From: Planctomycetota bacterium | Lineage (GTDB): Bacteria > Planctomycetota > UBA1135 > GCA-002686595 | Reading direction: 5' to 3' | Assembly: GCA_012960475.1 (NCBI GenBank) | Contig: DUBE01000063.1 | Coordinates: forward strand, 62,001 to 126,000 | Length of the DNA stretch: 64,000 nt | Shown: positions 16,601 through 25,080 of the stretch, piece after piece | How positions within the stretch are numbered: position 1 is the first letter of the stretch | How the letters are laid out: every line of letters begins with the position of its first letter | The notes under the pieces: model-generated | Database searches by the model: none | Seen by the model: only the letters and a program-made list of their open reading frames with translations | Told to the model about the DNA's origin: nothing | Position numbers and translations under genes: made by a program

Positions 16601-18989
16601 CAGCGGCCCGCTGCCAATCGTCTGGGATGAGCTGATCAATCAGGAGATCTCCGTTTCGCAGCCCACCACCCTGGCCTACGGGCCTGACGGCAGGCTCTAT
16701 GTGGGGCGGTTGAGTGGTCACATCACGGCCATTAGTCTAGATACGAACTGGGAGGTCCTCTCCATTACAACCTATCCGGGAGTCTCCACCCAGGGGAACA
16801 ACGACTTGTTGGGGATTGCCTTTGACCCCTATGACTCGGTGGCCGGCGGTGACTTGAAAGTCTATGTGGCTCATGGGGCCCACTACGCGAACGGAGGTGG
16901 GTCGTTCTCAGGGCCTTCGCCTTACTCCGGGCAGGTCAGCATTCTGGAGGGCCCCAACTTCGACAATCCGATCCCCCTTGTTACAGGTCTGCCAGTTTCC
17001 AATCACGATCATGGTATCAATGGACTTGAGTTTGATAACGATGGGAACCTCTTGATTGCTGTGGGAGGTAACACCAACGCCGGAGTGAAGTGGCCCTTGA
17101 TAGGTGATCTGCCTGAGTCGCCTCTTTCCGGTGCAGTGCTTCGCGCCTGGATCAAGCGGCCTGGCTTTGACGGCCTGGTTACTTATGAGCTCAGTGCAAC
17201 CGGCGCTCCGAGCACCAATCAGGTGGAAGGCGAGCTGGTTGAGGTGAGCGGTGGGAGTGTATCCGTGGTGGCTTCGGGCTTGCGCAATGCCTATGATCTG
17301 GTCCTGACCACCAAGGGACTGCTCTATGCAACTGATAATGGGCCCAATGCTGGCTATGGGCCTGAAAGCACAGGCCCGAACACCATGGGCGGGATGCCTC
17401 ACCCCACTGACCAGGATGAACTCGATCTGCTTGAAGAGGGACGCTACTTTGGCCATCCAAATCGTTCCCGAGGGCGGTGGGACGCGCGTCAGAACGTGTA
17501 TCACTCAACCACGGCCCCGCCACTGCCGGGTCTCTACACATCGCCCCTGACCGGTCTGGCCTCCTCAGCCGACGGAATCGTCGAGTATCGTTCGGCGGCC
17601 TTTGGAGGCCAGTTGCGCGGAGACTTGCTGACCCAGAAGTGGAACAGCTCTCCTCGCTGGGTGGAGTTGGCTCCCGACGGACGCAGCGTCGAGGCCGTTT
17701 CTGTTCTGGACGCTGATGTGGATGGCTTGGACTTGACCACAGGACCAGCCGGGGTCTTGATCAGCGCGGATTTCAGCAGCAACCAGGTGCATTTCATTGC
17801 TCCTGCGTCCGGCTTGACAGGGCCTTTGGCAGTTTTCGATGTTCATCCCTGGCGAGCCCCCGAGACTGGCGGCGGGAGGTTCGTGATCGGGGGCCGAAGC
17901 TTCGGAAACCTGTCCAACACCAGCGTTTTCTTCGACGGGGTACCCGCTAGCTTGCTGAGCGTGGAGGCCACTCGCATCGTAGGGGTTCTGCCTGCTGTTC
18001 CAGGGGCGGCCTCGGCCACTATGGTGGAGATTTCAGTACAGGTGGGCGCAGCCCAGGCGCAGTTGCCCGAGGCCTTCCGCTGGCTGCCCGCAACACCGGG
18101 CTGGTCACGTGGCGCCTGGTCCAGTGGCGCGGACATGCCAGATCCACTGGGCGAAGTGGCCGCGGGGGTCGTTGCTGGTCGTGTGATCATGGTGGGTGAG
18201 GGCTCATCCAAGACCTATGCCCTGGATCTGACCACTGGTCTTTGGGACGACACCCTGGCTCAGCGTCCTTTTGTGGGTCATCACCACGCAGCGGAAGTTG
18301 TGGACGGCAAGTTCTATCTCTTTGGTTCGGTGGGGACCGCCTGGGGCAAGGTACAGATCTATGATCCCTTGATTGACAGTTGGACCACTGGTGCGGACAT
18401 GCCCTGGGGCGCGGGGTCCTGTTCCTCGGCCGTGATCGATGGAATGGTCTATGTTTGCGGCGGCATTGTTGGCTCAAACACCGTGGGCAACACCGGGGTC
18501 TATGACCCCGTCTTTGATCGTTGGAATCCCAATGGGCCTCTGCCTCCCATGCCGACTCCTGTGAATCACGCGGCATCAGCTACCGATGGCACCTACCTGT
18601 GGGTCTTTGGCGGTCGCGGGGGAGGTAATTGGCCCCAGCCCGGCTTCGACAATGTGCAGCGCTTTGACCCGGCCACGGGCAGCTGGTTGGATAGCGCCCA
18701 GCCCCTTTCGCCTCTAAGCTCCATGCCCCAGGGGCGCGGCGGCACGGGGCGCGCGGTCTGGCACGGGGAGCGCTTCTTTGTGCTGGGGGGCGAGACCTCC
18801 GGCGGGCAGGTTTTTGATGAGGTGCAGGTCTACACCCCTGAATTGGATCAGTGGAGCGCTGATACCCCCCTTCCAAGCCCCAGGCACGGGATCTACCCCG
18901 TCGTGGATGGCAACCGCATCTATGTGATCGGGGGTGGTGTGCTGGCTGGTTTTTCGAGCTCAAACATCACTGAAGTCCTGCAGCGTTGA
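13635..18989 (+). CDS. giant secreted mosaic protein: Calx-beta, malectin, IPT/TIG, six-bladed-type propeller and Kelch domains
   Basis: A 1,784-residue exported protein. A hydrophobic signal segment lies near residues 25-45; the ATG at 13686 would give a more usual signal peptide. Domains in order: two Calx-beta repeats (about 45-270), an unassigned beta segment, a malectin-like carbohydrate-binding domain (393-540, with LYQELRVG, YDLIFHFAEPEH, GQRVFEIAAEG), an ASH/choice-of-anchor-like domain (545-660), a PKD-like region, an IPT/TIG domain (905-985), a soluble quinoprotein or NHL-like propeller (992-1392), a second IPT/TIG (1397-1483), and a Kelch propeller (1489-1784, repeated GKVQIYDPLIDSWTTG-like motifs). 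Its job is probably adhesion or polysaccharide binding at the surface; enzymatic activity of the propeller is unproven. Confidence 0.8.
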   Translation: MHTGRALRGCLARSCANMFASTCPILGRCGLYLAACSVLSGLATALDGTPTVAFAPSLPTTLVEGGLGVDLFVELSAVQATDVIVPFDLSGSASAGPDYVSTPASPLVIPAGSLSVSLNLVAVVDGLHEGDEILDVTLLAPSGADLGSPAAHSLLLQDSDPAPLIYFEEPRTLVLENQGTVMVRVELSAVSALPVVFSGLVGGTATAGVDYNAPAGPFQIDPGLLVYDVPVDLLDDGDVEGTEVLRLELNPALLSGATIGSPWVHRMRIRDDESTRASATPMGLQAVPSTVTLPQTRAGETSAPQIVSIINTGLTSRTVLDFELGGMRPEQYDAMLVAGPGPHILAPGESTEIAIWSNPDTSGRHGALLRVIQSPVGDPETLIRIDGLALGLLGEDLLVCAGRFPVITVAGLEFAPEFGLIGTGTQSSHTDPIAGSEDDALYQELRVGRQLEYGFNLPQGAYDLIFHFAEPEHTLTGQRVFEIAAEGQVLLPAYDVIASSGQVQTAVSTGALRVQVQDGVLNVSLTASVGQALFQALEVRAAAVLELTPADVLDFGTVDQGLPFQLLLAVENTGLFGAHLTGLAMEPSLGSAQDFVVQVEGVDYSGSDLDVAYGLDVWIQPGETMQVPVTFTPTEHEHHHFDLSFSGGFDQVAVEVEGVGDADSTWGFLHPTISRSPTLVVDYNGDGSETILLSGAESHTHEPGRSLVGYDWELNGVPFASAVETTLGLPLGPADVSLTITDDGTPPFSATVHEPLVVHSADQVPEVLALFYHDLSGDPNSLLDGPPARADFIDRIALLRVAEMQAGMGTSPFSADVMLELRCTFEVSLPELYHFIPSGGSETRVFVDGLAHNAAVTLSPGQHQLTARFALNSLADLPAAVTAMIAGVAAPDFADSVVHDENGIVPVIHSMPTLGIDTGGTMIPIVGFGFYPQEQMTLHWGGTSIPASALEVWSADSLLFVTPAGTGTVSVWIETPAGSSNAIDFEYSPSGPLPIVWDELINQEISVSQPTTLAYGPDGRLYVGRLSGHITAISLDTNWEVLSITTYPGVSTQGNNDLLGIAFDPYDSVAGGDLKVYVAHGAHYANGGGSFSGPSPYSGQVSILEGPNFDNPIPLVTGLPVSNHDHGINGLEFDNDGNLLIAVGGNTNAGVKWPLIGDLPESPLSGAVLRAWIKRPGFDGLVTYELSATGAPSTNQVEGELVEVSGGSVSVVASGLRNAYDLVLTTKGLLYATDNGPNAGYGPESTGPNTMGGMPHPTDQDELDLLEEGRYFGHPNRSRGRWDARQNVYHSTTAPPLPGLYTSPLTGLASSADGIVEYRSAAFGGQLRGDLLTQKWNSSPRWVELAPDGRSVEAVSVLDADVDGLDLTTGPAGVLISADFSSNQVHFIAPASGLTGPLAVFDVHPWRAPETGGGRFVIGGRSFGNLSNTSVFFDGVPASLLSVEATRIVGVLPAVPGAASATMVEISVQVGAAQAQLPEAFRWLPATPGWSRGAWSSGADMPDPLGEVAAGVVAGRVIMVGEGSSKTYALDLTTGLWDDTLAQRPFVGHHHAAEVVDGKFYLFGSVGTAWGKVQIYDPLIDSWTTGADMPWGAGSCSSAVIDGMVYVCGGIVGSNTVGNTGVYDPVFDRWNPNGPLPPMPTPVNHAASATDGTYLWVFGGRGGGNWPQPGFDNVQRFDPATGSWLDSAQPLSPLSSMPQGRGGTGRAVWHGERFFVLGGETSGGQVFDEVQVYTPELDQWSADTPLPSPRHGIYPVVDGNRIYVIGGGVLAGFSSSNITEVLQR

Positions 18990-19014
18990 GGGGCCAGAAG
19001 GCTATCCTCGGTTC

Positions 19015-20790
19015 ATGGCTGACGGAAAGGACGCACAGTTCAATAGCTTCAGGGACTTGATGAAGGCCCGGGGTGAAGGCGAGACACCCCCTGAGGACAA
19101 GAAAGGCCCCAAGGACAAGGGTTGGACTCTGGAGGACGAATACGGTGACCAGGTTGAGGCCAGTGAGAAGGCCTTGGATGAGTTCCCGGATGTCGATTTT
19201 GGTGCCCGCGCGCGCATTGGCCAGCGTCCTCGTGCAGACGGTCCCATGAAAGAAGGTGCGGCCTGCTATGGAGATGAGGACTCGGACGAGTTGGAACTGC
19301 TGCGCTCTTTTCGGGTCCGCACGGTTTTTCCGCCTGATGTCAAACAAGCCTGCAAAGCCTTGAGCGGAGACCCCAGTGAAGAGGACAAGCAGGGGCGCCT
19401 GGACCTGCGAGGGGAGCAGATCTACACCATCGATGGAGCCGACGCGCGAGACTATGACGACGCGATTTCCTATGAAGCGCTCGAAGACGGTCAGGTCAAG
19501 ATTGGCGTTCACATTGCCGATGTGGGCCACTATGTGCCGGAGGGCAGTGTGTTGGACGACGAAGCCCTGGCCCGGGGAACCAGCGTCTACCTTCCGGATC
19601 AGGTGGTACCCATGCTTCCGGAGGCGATCTCCAATGGACTCTGTTCCCTGGTTGGTGGGCGCGACCGTCTGGCCTTCTCGGTCTTCATGATCTTTGATGC
19701 CAAGGGAGAGCGGCTGAGCTATTCAGTGGCCAAGACCGTGATCTGCTCCGTGCGCCGTTGCACCTACACCGAGGTCCAGGGTCTGTTCGATGGCGAGCCC
19801 GTGGAGGACTCTCTTGAGGCCTTGCGTGCTTCCCTTGAAGGTTTTGCCGTTTGGACCCGTACTCAACAGAAGCTGCGGGACGCAAAGGGTTCCATGCGCA
19901 TCGATTCGAAGGAGAAGAAGTTCCTCTTTGATGAAGATGGAGAAGTGGAACGCATCGTGGACGTGAAGAAGATTTTTTCCAACACCCTGATCGAAGAGAC
20001 CGCCCTGGCAGCCAATCAGGCTGTGGGGGATTTCTTCTTCGAGCGCGGCCTGCCCACAATTTATCGGGTGCACCCTGAAAAAGATCCTGACGAGATCGAG
20101 GCGGTGGCCAAGATGCTGCTGGAACACGGGATCCGGGTCCCGGGCAAGGAGCGGCTGACCGGTCGCGATGTGGGGCGTTTGATTCGGCAGGCCCGTCGCC
20201 GGCCCAATGCGGAGGCCCTGATTGGGCGCATCATGGGGTTGGTCGAGCGAGCGGTCTATGAGGTCAAGGATCACGAAGATGTGGCCGAGCACTTTGGCCT
20301 GGCGCGCAAGGCCTATCTGCACTTTACTTCGCCCATCCGGCGCTACCCTGATTTGATCGTGCACCGCTGGCTGCATGCGGTGCAGTCGGGTCCGGGGGAG
20401 GCCTCTGCTGACCTCAAGACCGACGAGATGGTCGAAGATCTGAAAGTGACGGCTGGTCATTCTTCCGCTCAGTCAGAAATGGCGGAGATGGCTGAGATCG
20501 CGGTCAAGGACCTCAAGGTCTGTCAGTTCATGGAACCTCACATAGATGAGAAACTTGCTGCCAAGGTGGTGCGGGTCTCACGGGGAGGACTGGAAGTTGA
20601 GCTCAGCGACTTCAACGTGGCGGGCTTCATGCCAGCCCGCAGCTTGGGTGGCCGCATCCAGCTCAAGGGCTCGACCATGACGGTTTTGATCGGCCGTCGC
20701 AGCTTGTCTTTTACCGAGGGTTACGCAATCAGCGTGCGTATCAAGGACGTGGACTTTATCCGCTTGCAGATAATACTTGAGCTGGCCTGA
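19015..20790 (+). CDS. rnr: RNase II/RNase R family 3'-5' exoribonuclease
   Basis: Processive 3'-5' RNA exonuclease of 591 residues, close to RNase II in size and shorter than classical RNase R. The RNB catalytic centre carries the aspartate cluster TIDGADARDYDDAI, followed by KIGVHIADVGHYV and later YLHFTSPIRRYPDLIVHR. The C-terminal part resembles an S1 RNA-binding domain. The N-terminus is acidic and charged, without an obvious cold-shock domain. The ATG at 19015 is chosen because an earlier in-frame start at 18934 lies within the preceding gene. RNase R versus RNase II cannot be settled by eye. Confidence 0.9.
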   Translation: MADGKDAQFNSFRDLMKARGEGETPPEDKKGPKDKGWTLEDEYGDQVEASEKALDEFPDVDFGARARIGQRPRADGPMKEGAACYGDEDSDELELLRSFRVRTVFPPDVKQACKALSGDPSEEDKQGRLDLRGEQIYTIDGADARDYDDAISYEALEDGQVKIGVHIADVGHYVPEGSVLDDEALARGTSVYLPDQVVPMLPEAISNGLCSLVGGRDRLAFSVFMIFDAKGERLSYSVAKTVICSVRRCTYTEVQGLFDGEPVEDSLEALRASLEGFAVWTRTQQKLRDAKGSMRIDSKEKKFLFDEDGEVERIVDVKKIFSNTLIEETALAANQAVGDFFFERGLPTIYRVHPEKDPDEIEAVAKMLLEHGIRVPGKERLTGRDVGRLIRQARRRPNAEALIGRIMGLVERAVYEVKDHEDVAEHFGLARKAYLHFTSPIRRYPDLIVHRWLHAVQSGPGEASADLKTDEMVEDLKVTAGHSSAQSEMAEMAEIAVKDLKVCQFMEPHIDEKLAAKVVRVSRGGLEVELSDFNVAGFMPARSLGGRIQLKGSTMTVLIGRRSLSFTEGYAISVRIKDVDFIRLQIILELA

Positions 20791-20822
20791 TCCGAGCTCT
20801 TCCTGGCCCAGATCAACATCCA

Positions 20823-22430
20823 ATGCGAACCCTGATCTTCAGCATCCTCTTTTTCCTGCTGGTATTGTGCGCCGGCATCGCGTTTGTCTTTCCGGTATTT
20901 TGGATCCCATTTGGCCTGCTGGTGATCTTCGCCCTGATGGCCACCGCAGACACAATGCAGACCCAGCGCGCGGTGTTGAGGAATTTTCCCCTGATCGGGC
21001 GCATGCGTTACTTGCTGGAGGCTGTCCGACCGGAGATCAACCAGTATTTTGTGGAGTCCAACACCGACGGAGTGCCATTTTCCCGAGAGCAGCGCAGTTT
21101 GGTTTACCAGCGCGCCAAGGGGCAGTTGGATACGGTCCCGTTTGGAACGCAGCAGGATGTGTATGCGCCGGGCTATGAGTGGCTGGCTCATTCAATTGGG
21201 GCTATTCACCCGGACAATTCTGTTCCCCCAAAGGTGACCATCGGAGGGAGGCAGTGCACCCAGCCCTATGACGCTGCCCTGCTCAATGTTTCGGCCATGA
21301 GTTTCGGTAGCCTGTCGAGCAACGCAATCGAGGCTCTCAACAAGGGTGCCCGAATCGGCGGTTTCTACCACAACACCGGCGAGGGTGCGATTTCCAGCTA
21401 CCACTCGAAGCACGGTGGCGATCTGGTCTGGCAGATCGGGACTGGCTATTTTGGTTGTCGTACCAGGGCCGGAGGCTTCGATCTTGAGGCCTTCCGACAA
21501 CGGGCGCTGGATCCTCAGGTCAAGATGATCGAGATCAAACTCTCCCAGGGGGCCAAGCCCGGGCACGGTGGGATCTTGCCCGGCCGCAAGGTGACCCAAG
21601 AGATCGCCAATGTCCGCGGAGTGCCCGTGGGGCAAGACGTGCTTTCGCCTCCAAGTCATCAGACTTTCGGAACTCCCCGTGAATTGTGCGCTTGGGTAGC
21701 AGAGGTTCGCGAACTGGCGGGGGGCAAACCAGTGGGGATCAAACTCTGCGTGGGCCAGCCCGTGGAATTGATGGGGCTGGCCAAGGCCATGCGTGAGACG
21801 GGGAATCTGCCGGACTTCATCGCGATTGATGGAGGCGAGGGGGGCACCGGTGCAGCGCCTCTTGAGTTCAGCAATTCGGTGGGCATGCCTTTGCGGGAGG
21901 CCCTTGTTCTGACCCACAACATTCTGGTTGGATTTGACCTGCGCGACTCCATTCGACTGATCGCCGCGGGCAAGGTGATCAGTGCCTTTGATATGGCAGT
22001 ACGCCTGGCCTTGGGTGCGGATCTGGTGTGCTCCGCCCGGGCCATGATGCTGGCCCTGGGCTGTATCCAAGCAAGGCGCTGCAACAGCAACGACTGTCCT
22101 GTGGGTGTTGCTACCCAAAAGCCAGACTTGGTCAGCGGCCTGGATGTGGAGGACAAGGCTCGTCGGGTGGCGGCCTTCCAACGAGAAACCGTGCAGGGAT
22201 TGATGGAATTGCTGGGATCAGCGGCTCTGGAGTCACCAAGCCAGTTGACCCCTGGCCACATTCTGCGCCGGGTCCGCACGGGCCGGGTAGGTTCTCTAGC
22301 AGACCTGCATGATTCCATCGAGCGTGGCAGTCTCTTGTTTGATCCGGTTCCGGAGTCTTTGCGCTCTGATTGGGAGCGGGCTTCTCCTGACTCCTTTGAC
22401 CCTTCGCACGACGCGGCTTGCGCTACATAG
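20823..22430 (+). CDS. membrane-anchored FMN-binding glutamate-synthase-like protein
   Basis: A 535-residue protein related to the FMN/iron-sulfur domain of glutamate synthase. Two hydrophobic helices at residues 3-45 anchor it, unlike GltB. The TIM-barrel core shows SAMSFGSLSSNAIEALNKGA, YHNTGEGAIS, KLSQGAKPGHGG and IDGGEGGTGAAP, all typical of the GltS synthase domain. The cluster motif C-x5-C-x4-C (CIQARRCNSNDC) matches the 3Fe-4S site. There is no glutaminase domain, so it is not a complete glutamate synthase; the electron donor and substrate are unknown. nnrE follows within four bases. Confidence 0.85.
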   Translation: MRTLIFSILFFLLVLCAGIAFVFPVFWIPFGLLVIFALMATADTMQTQRAVLRNFPLIGRMRYLLEAVRPEINQYFVESNTDGVPFSREQRSLVYQRAKGQLDTVPFGTQQDVYAPGYEWLAHSIGAIHPDNSVPPKVTIGGRQCTQPYDAALLNVSAMSFGSLSSNAIEALNKGARIGGFYHNTGEGAISSYHSKHGGDLVWQIGTGYFGCRTRAGGFDLEAFRQRALDPQVKMIEIKLSQGAKPGHGGILPGRKVTQEIANVRGVPVGQDVLSPPSHQTFGTPRELCAWVAEVRELAGGKPVGIKLCVGQPVELMGLAKAMRETGNLPDFIAIDGGEGGTGAAPLEFSNSVGMPLREALVLTHNILVGFDLRDSIRLIAAGKVISAFDMAVRLALGADLVCSARAMMLALGCIQARRCNSNDCPVGVATQKPDLVSGLDVEDKARRVAAFQRETVQGLMELLGSAALESPSQLTPGHILRRVRTGRVGSLADLHDSIERGSLLFDPVPESLRSDWERASPDSFDPSHDAACAT

Positions 22431-22433
22431 TCC

Positions 22434-23132
22434 ATGAGCAAACTTGTTCTTACTCGGGATCAGTGTCGGGCGGTGGATTCGATTGCCGCCCAGGAGCTGG
22501 GCTTGTCTGGATTGGTGTTGATGGAAAACGCGGGGCTCCTGGCGGCGCTTGCTCTGTTGCCGGTACTTGAGGCCGAGCGGCTCCGGGCGGTGATTCTGGT
22601 GGGAGCCGGCAACAACGGTGGGGATGGTTATGCCCTTGGGCGTCAGCTGCTCGTGCGGGGTCACAGCCCCATGTTGTTGGCTTTCCGGTCTCTGGGGCGG
22701 CTCAGTACTGATGCAAGTGTGCAGCGCCGTGCTTGCGAGGCATTGGGAATTGAGATCGTCGACTGCCCTTTGGTGGAGGAATTGGATCGTGCCCTACGTG
22801 GCGCAGGATCGGACCTGTTGATGGTGGACGCTGTGCTGGGTACGGGTTTCCAGCCACCCCTGCGCGCTGACCTGGGCGGTTGGTTGCAATCTGCCGAGGC
22901 TCTGCGCGCGGAACTTCAGCTTCCCTGCTGGGCTATCGACCTGCCTTCGGGCATGGATGCGGACCTGGGGACAGGCGCCCTGATTCACGCCCAGCGCACT
23001 CTGACCCTGGCCGCCTCCAAAGTGGGCTTGCACACTCCAGAAGCGGAACCGTGGTGCGGCAGGGTGAGTGTGCTGCCGATCGGTGTTCCGGATCAGGTGC
23101 TGGAGCAGGCGGCGCGCGCTTCTACTTGTTGA
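22434..23132 (+). CDS. nnrE: NAD(P)H-hydrate epimerase (YjeF N-terminal domain)
   Basis: Repairs damaged nicotinamide cofactors by interconverting the R and S forms of hydrated NAD(P)H. The 232-residue protein is the stand-alone epimerase domain: it has MENAG near residue 30, the Rossmann motif VGAGNNGGDGYALGR, VDAVLGTGF and AIDLPSGMDAD. The dehydratase domain (YjeF C-terminal) is absent and must be elsewhere if present. The start follows the upstream stop by three bases, suggesting co-transcription. Its last 11 bases overlap the end of the convergent cyclase-like gene. Confidence 0.9.
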   Translation: MSKLVLTRDQCRAVDSIAAQELGLSGLVLMENAGLLAALALLPVLEAERLRAVILVGAGNNGGDGYALGRQLLVRGHSPMLLAFRSLGRLSTDASVQRRACEALGIEIVDCPLVEELDRALRGAGSDLLMVDAVLGTGFQPPLRADLGGWLQSAEALRAELQLPCWAIDLPSGMDADLGTGALIHAQRTLTLAASKVGLHTPEAEPWCGRVSVLPIGVPDQVLEQAARASTC

Positions 23133-25014
23133 GCCGCAGTTCGATTTCTGCGAAGCCCGCCGAGTCTTTGTAAGCGCCCTTGCCAATCGACTCCAGAACG
23201 CGGATTTCAAGTTGCCGGATGCGATGCTGCTTGCCCAGATCCAGAATCGATTTGCGCTTTGGGTCTGGGTTGACTTCGTACTCTATGGCTCGCCGCTTGT
23301 TGATCGAAACCGAGATGCGCGTGGCGCTGCCGATGGTGCGTGTTTCCCAGAGGGCTTGGGTAGCCGGGCAGAGGGCCAGCTCTGATGCGCGCAGAGGTTT
23401 CTCCAGCACGATGCGGATCCATGGCTCGGGGTCGTCTCCCTTGCTGAGCCAGCCTGTGCCCATGCGCCCGTCGACCGCCTTTTGCTTCCCCCAACCGCCG
23501 TTGAGATCGGAACTGGAAAGCACCTCCTTGGGCGCCTCGCGCAAGAGATTGCGTCCGCCGTCCGTGGCGTATTCGCGCATCCAAGGAGTCAGGACCTCGT
23601 CAATGCTGACTTCCATGGGGGGGGACTCCACGGGCACCTTGTCTGCCAGGGATTCTCCAGGGTGCACGAGCCAGACCCTGGCGCGGATCAGGTATTGGCC
23701 CGGTTCCCGAAAGCGCTGCTGCGTGGCCAGCTTGAGGCCGCCGGCGGGCCGCTGTACGTTTCCCTGCACCGTGGCGATCACTCTGTCCCCGGCCAGGTAC
23801 TCGACCCGTGCAACCCGCGGGCCCAATCCCTTGTCCTCGGGCCACTCATAGGTCTCAATGACCTTGGGGCCATAGCCCTCGATCCAGATGCTGAGGGGCA
23901 TATCTCCTGCAGCTCGCAGGCGAACGGCGGCGTCTTTGTCCTTGGTGTGGTAGAGGTCTCCCTGTCGGGTGCGCTTGCCCGTGCTGGCGGCGGTGGCCCG
24001 GCGCAGGGCCAGAAGAGTGAAGCAGGTGTTGGGTTGTTTCTCGCCGAAGGGTGAACCCCATGCGCCCCCCTTGCCCTGCTGGTCCAATACCGAGCGCACC
24101 AGCTCGTCATACCAATGCACTTCCCCGAACACCTCGGTCTCCATCAGGCTGCCCGCGCGTTCCAGGCCGTAGAGCCAATAGTGGCGCCTGTGCTTGAGTT
24201 GGTAGTTGGTCTCGACACTGGGGGTGGGGTTGTGATCAAAGTCCGAATATTCCCCAATCCAATCGCTCGCCTGCTTGAGGGCCTTGTCGACCTTTCGGGC
24301 ATCCTTTGGGCGATATTGTCCGCAGGCTTCGAGCTGCTCTCGCGCCAGAATCAGGCAGGCCATGCCCGCGGTGGTCATGGACCCGGTGATCGTGCCGCCG
24401 ATGCGGTAGGAAAAACCAGCCGGGCCCCGGTGCACATCCTCTTGGTGCTTGAGGGTGAACTCGAGCAGTCGCCGCCAGACTCGTGGATCTACCTCGACTC
24501 CGGCCTTGACGGCTGATCGCAAGCCAAGGGCCGCATACTGGGAGAGGGACATGTCTTCGTGGCCCCCCGGATAGGAGAAACCCTGCGCTTGAGCCTCGAC
24601 GAGCTGAGCTGCCAGTTCGTCAATCAGGTCCAGGTGCTTCACGGGGTTGTGTTCGCCAAGGGCCATGAGATAGCAACCCAGCGTGTAGGTTCGGCGGTCG
24701 TCGTTGTCGCCTAGATAGAGCAGAGCGCGGGTGACTGTGGGGTGGTCCTTTGGCAGTCCACACTTCAGCAGGGTGTAAAGGCAGAGGGCCGTCTGGCCGC
24801 TGACATATTCTCCGCTGTGAAATCGCCAGGAGCCATCCAGGTCCTGCGCTCTGATCAAGAACTCCATACCCAGATCAATGGCCTGATTGACCCGTTGGGC
24901 GACGCTCTTCTTGGGCTTGGCTTCTTGCTGGGCGCTGGCTCCCGTGAGGAGTAGCAGGGTCAAGCCAGATAAGACCAGGAGTTTGGGTCTGAAAGGAAGC
25001 ACAGGGATCAGCAT
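23122..25014 (-). CDS. secreted squalene-cyclase-like alpha-toroid protein with C-terminal discoidin-like domain
   Basis: A 630-residue exported protein with a signal peptide (LLVLSGLTLLLLTGASA, cleavage near residue 28). Residues about 38-340 hold prenyltransferase/squalene-oxidase-type helical repeats (GMEFLIRAQDLDGSWRF, SQYAALGLRSAVKAG, TTAGMACLILAREQ). The DxDD acid motif of true cyclases is not visible, so terpene cyclisation is unlikely. After a middle beta region, residues about 490-630 resemble an F5/8 type C (discoidin) fold: AVDGRMGTGWLSKGDDPEPW with later TRISVSINK. Similar exported alpha-toroid proteins are common in planctomycetes. Function unknown. Confidence 0.72.
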   Translation of the reverse strand: MLIPVLPFRPKLLVLSGLTLLLLTGASAQQEAKPKKSVAQRVNQAIDLGMEFLIRAQDLDGSWRFHSGEYVSGQTALCLYTLLKCGLPKDHPTVTRALLYLGDNDDRRTYTLGCYLMALGEHNPVKHLDLIDELAAQLVEAQAQGFSYPGGHEDMSLSQYAALGLRSAVKAGVEVDPRVWRRLLEFTLKHQEDVHRGPAGFSYRIGGTITGSMTTAGMACLILAREQLEACGQYRPKDARKVDKALKQASDWIGEYSDFDHNPTPSVETNYQLKHRRHYWLYGLERAGSLMETEVFGEVHWYDELVRSVLDQQGKGGAWGSPFGEKQPNTCFTLLALRRATAASTGKRTRQGDLYHTKDKDAAVRLRAAGDMPLSIWIEGYGPKVIETYEWPEDKGLGPRVARVEYLAGDRVIATVQGNVQRPAGGLKLATQQRFREPGQYLIRARVWLVHPGESLADKVPVESPPMEVSIDEVLTPWMREYATDGGRNLLREAPKEVLSSSDLNGGWGKQKAVDGRMGTGWLSKGDDPEPWIRIVLEKPLRASELALCPATQALWETRTIGSATRISVSINKRRAIEYEVNPDPKRKSILDLGKQHRIRQLEIRVLESIGKGAYKDSAGFAEIELRLNK

Positions 25015-25041
25015 GGGGTTGGCGCCAGCATAGCTCAGGGT

Positions 25042-25076
25042 ACCCGTTCGCGGGTCTCCTGTCTGATCCGCCAGAC
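25042..25076 (-). other. two small hairpins between moaA and the cyclase-like gene
   Basis: On the minus strand, GTCTG/CAGAC (25061-25076) and ACCCG/CGGGT around a four-base loop (25042-25055) directly follow the moaA stop. No T-tract follows, so termination is uncertain; mRNA stabilisation or a processing point is equally possible. Confidence 0.35.
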
Positions 25077-25080
25077 GGAC

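Noticed and set aside
23122-25014. Annotation of the alpha-toroid protein as a true squalene or terpene cyclase.
   Set aside because: No DxDD or QW-rich catalytic pattern is visible and the protein carries a secretion signal and a discoidin-like domain.
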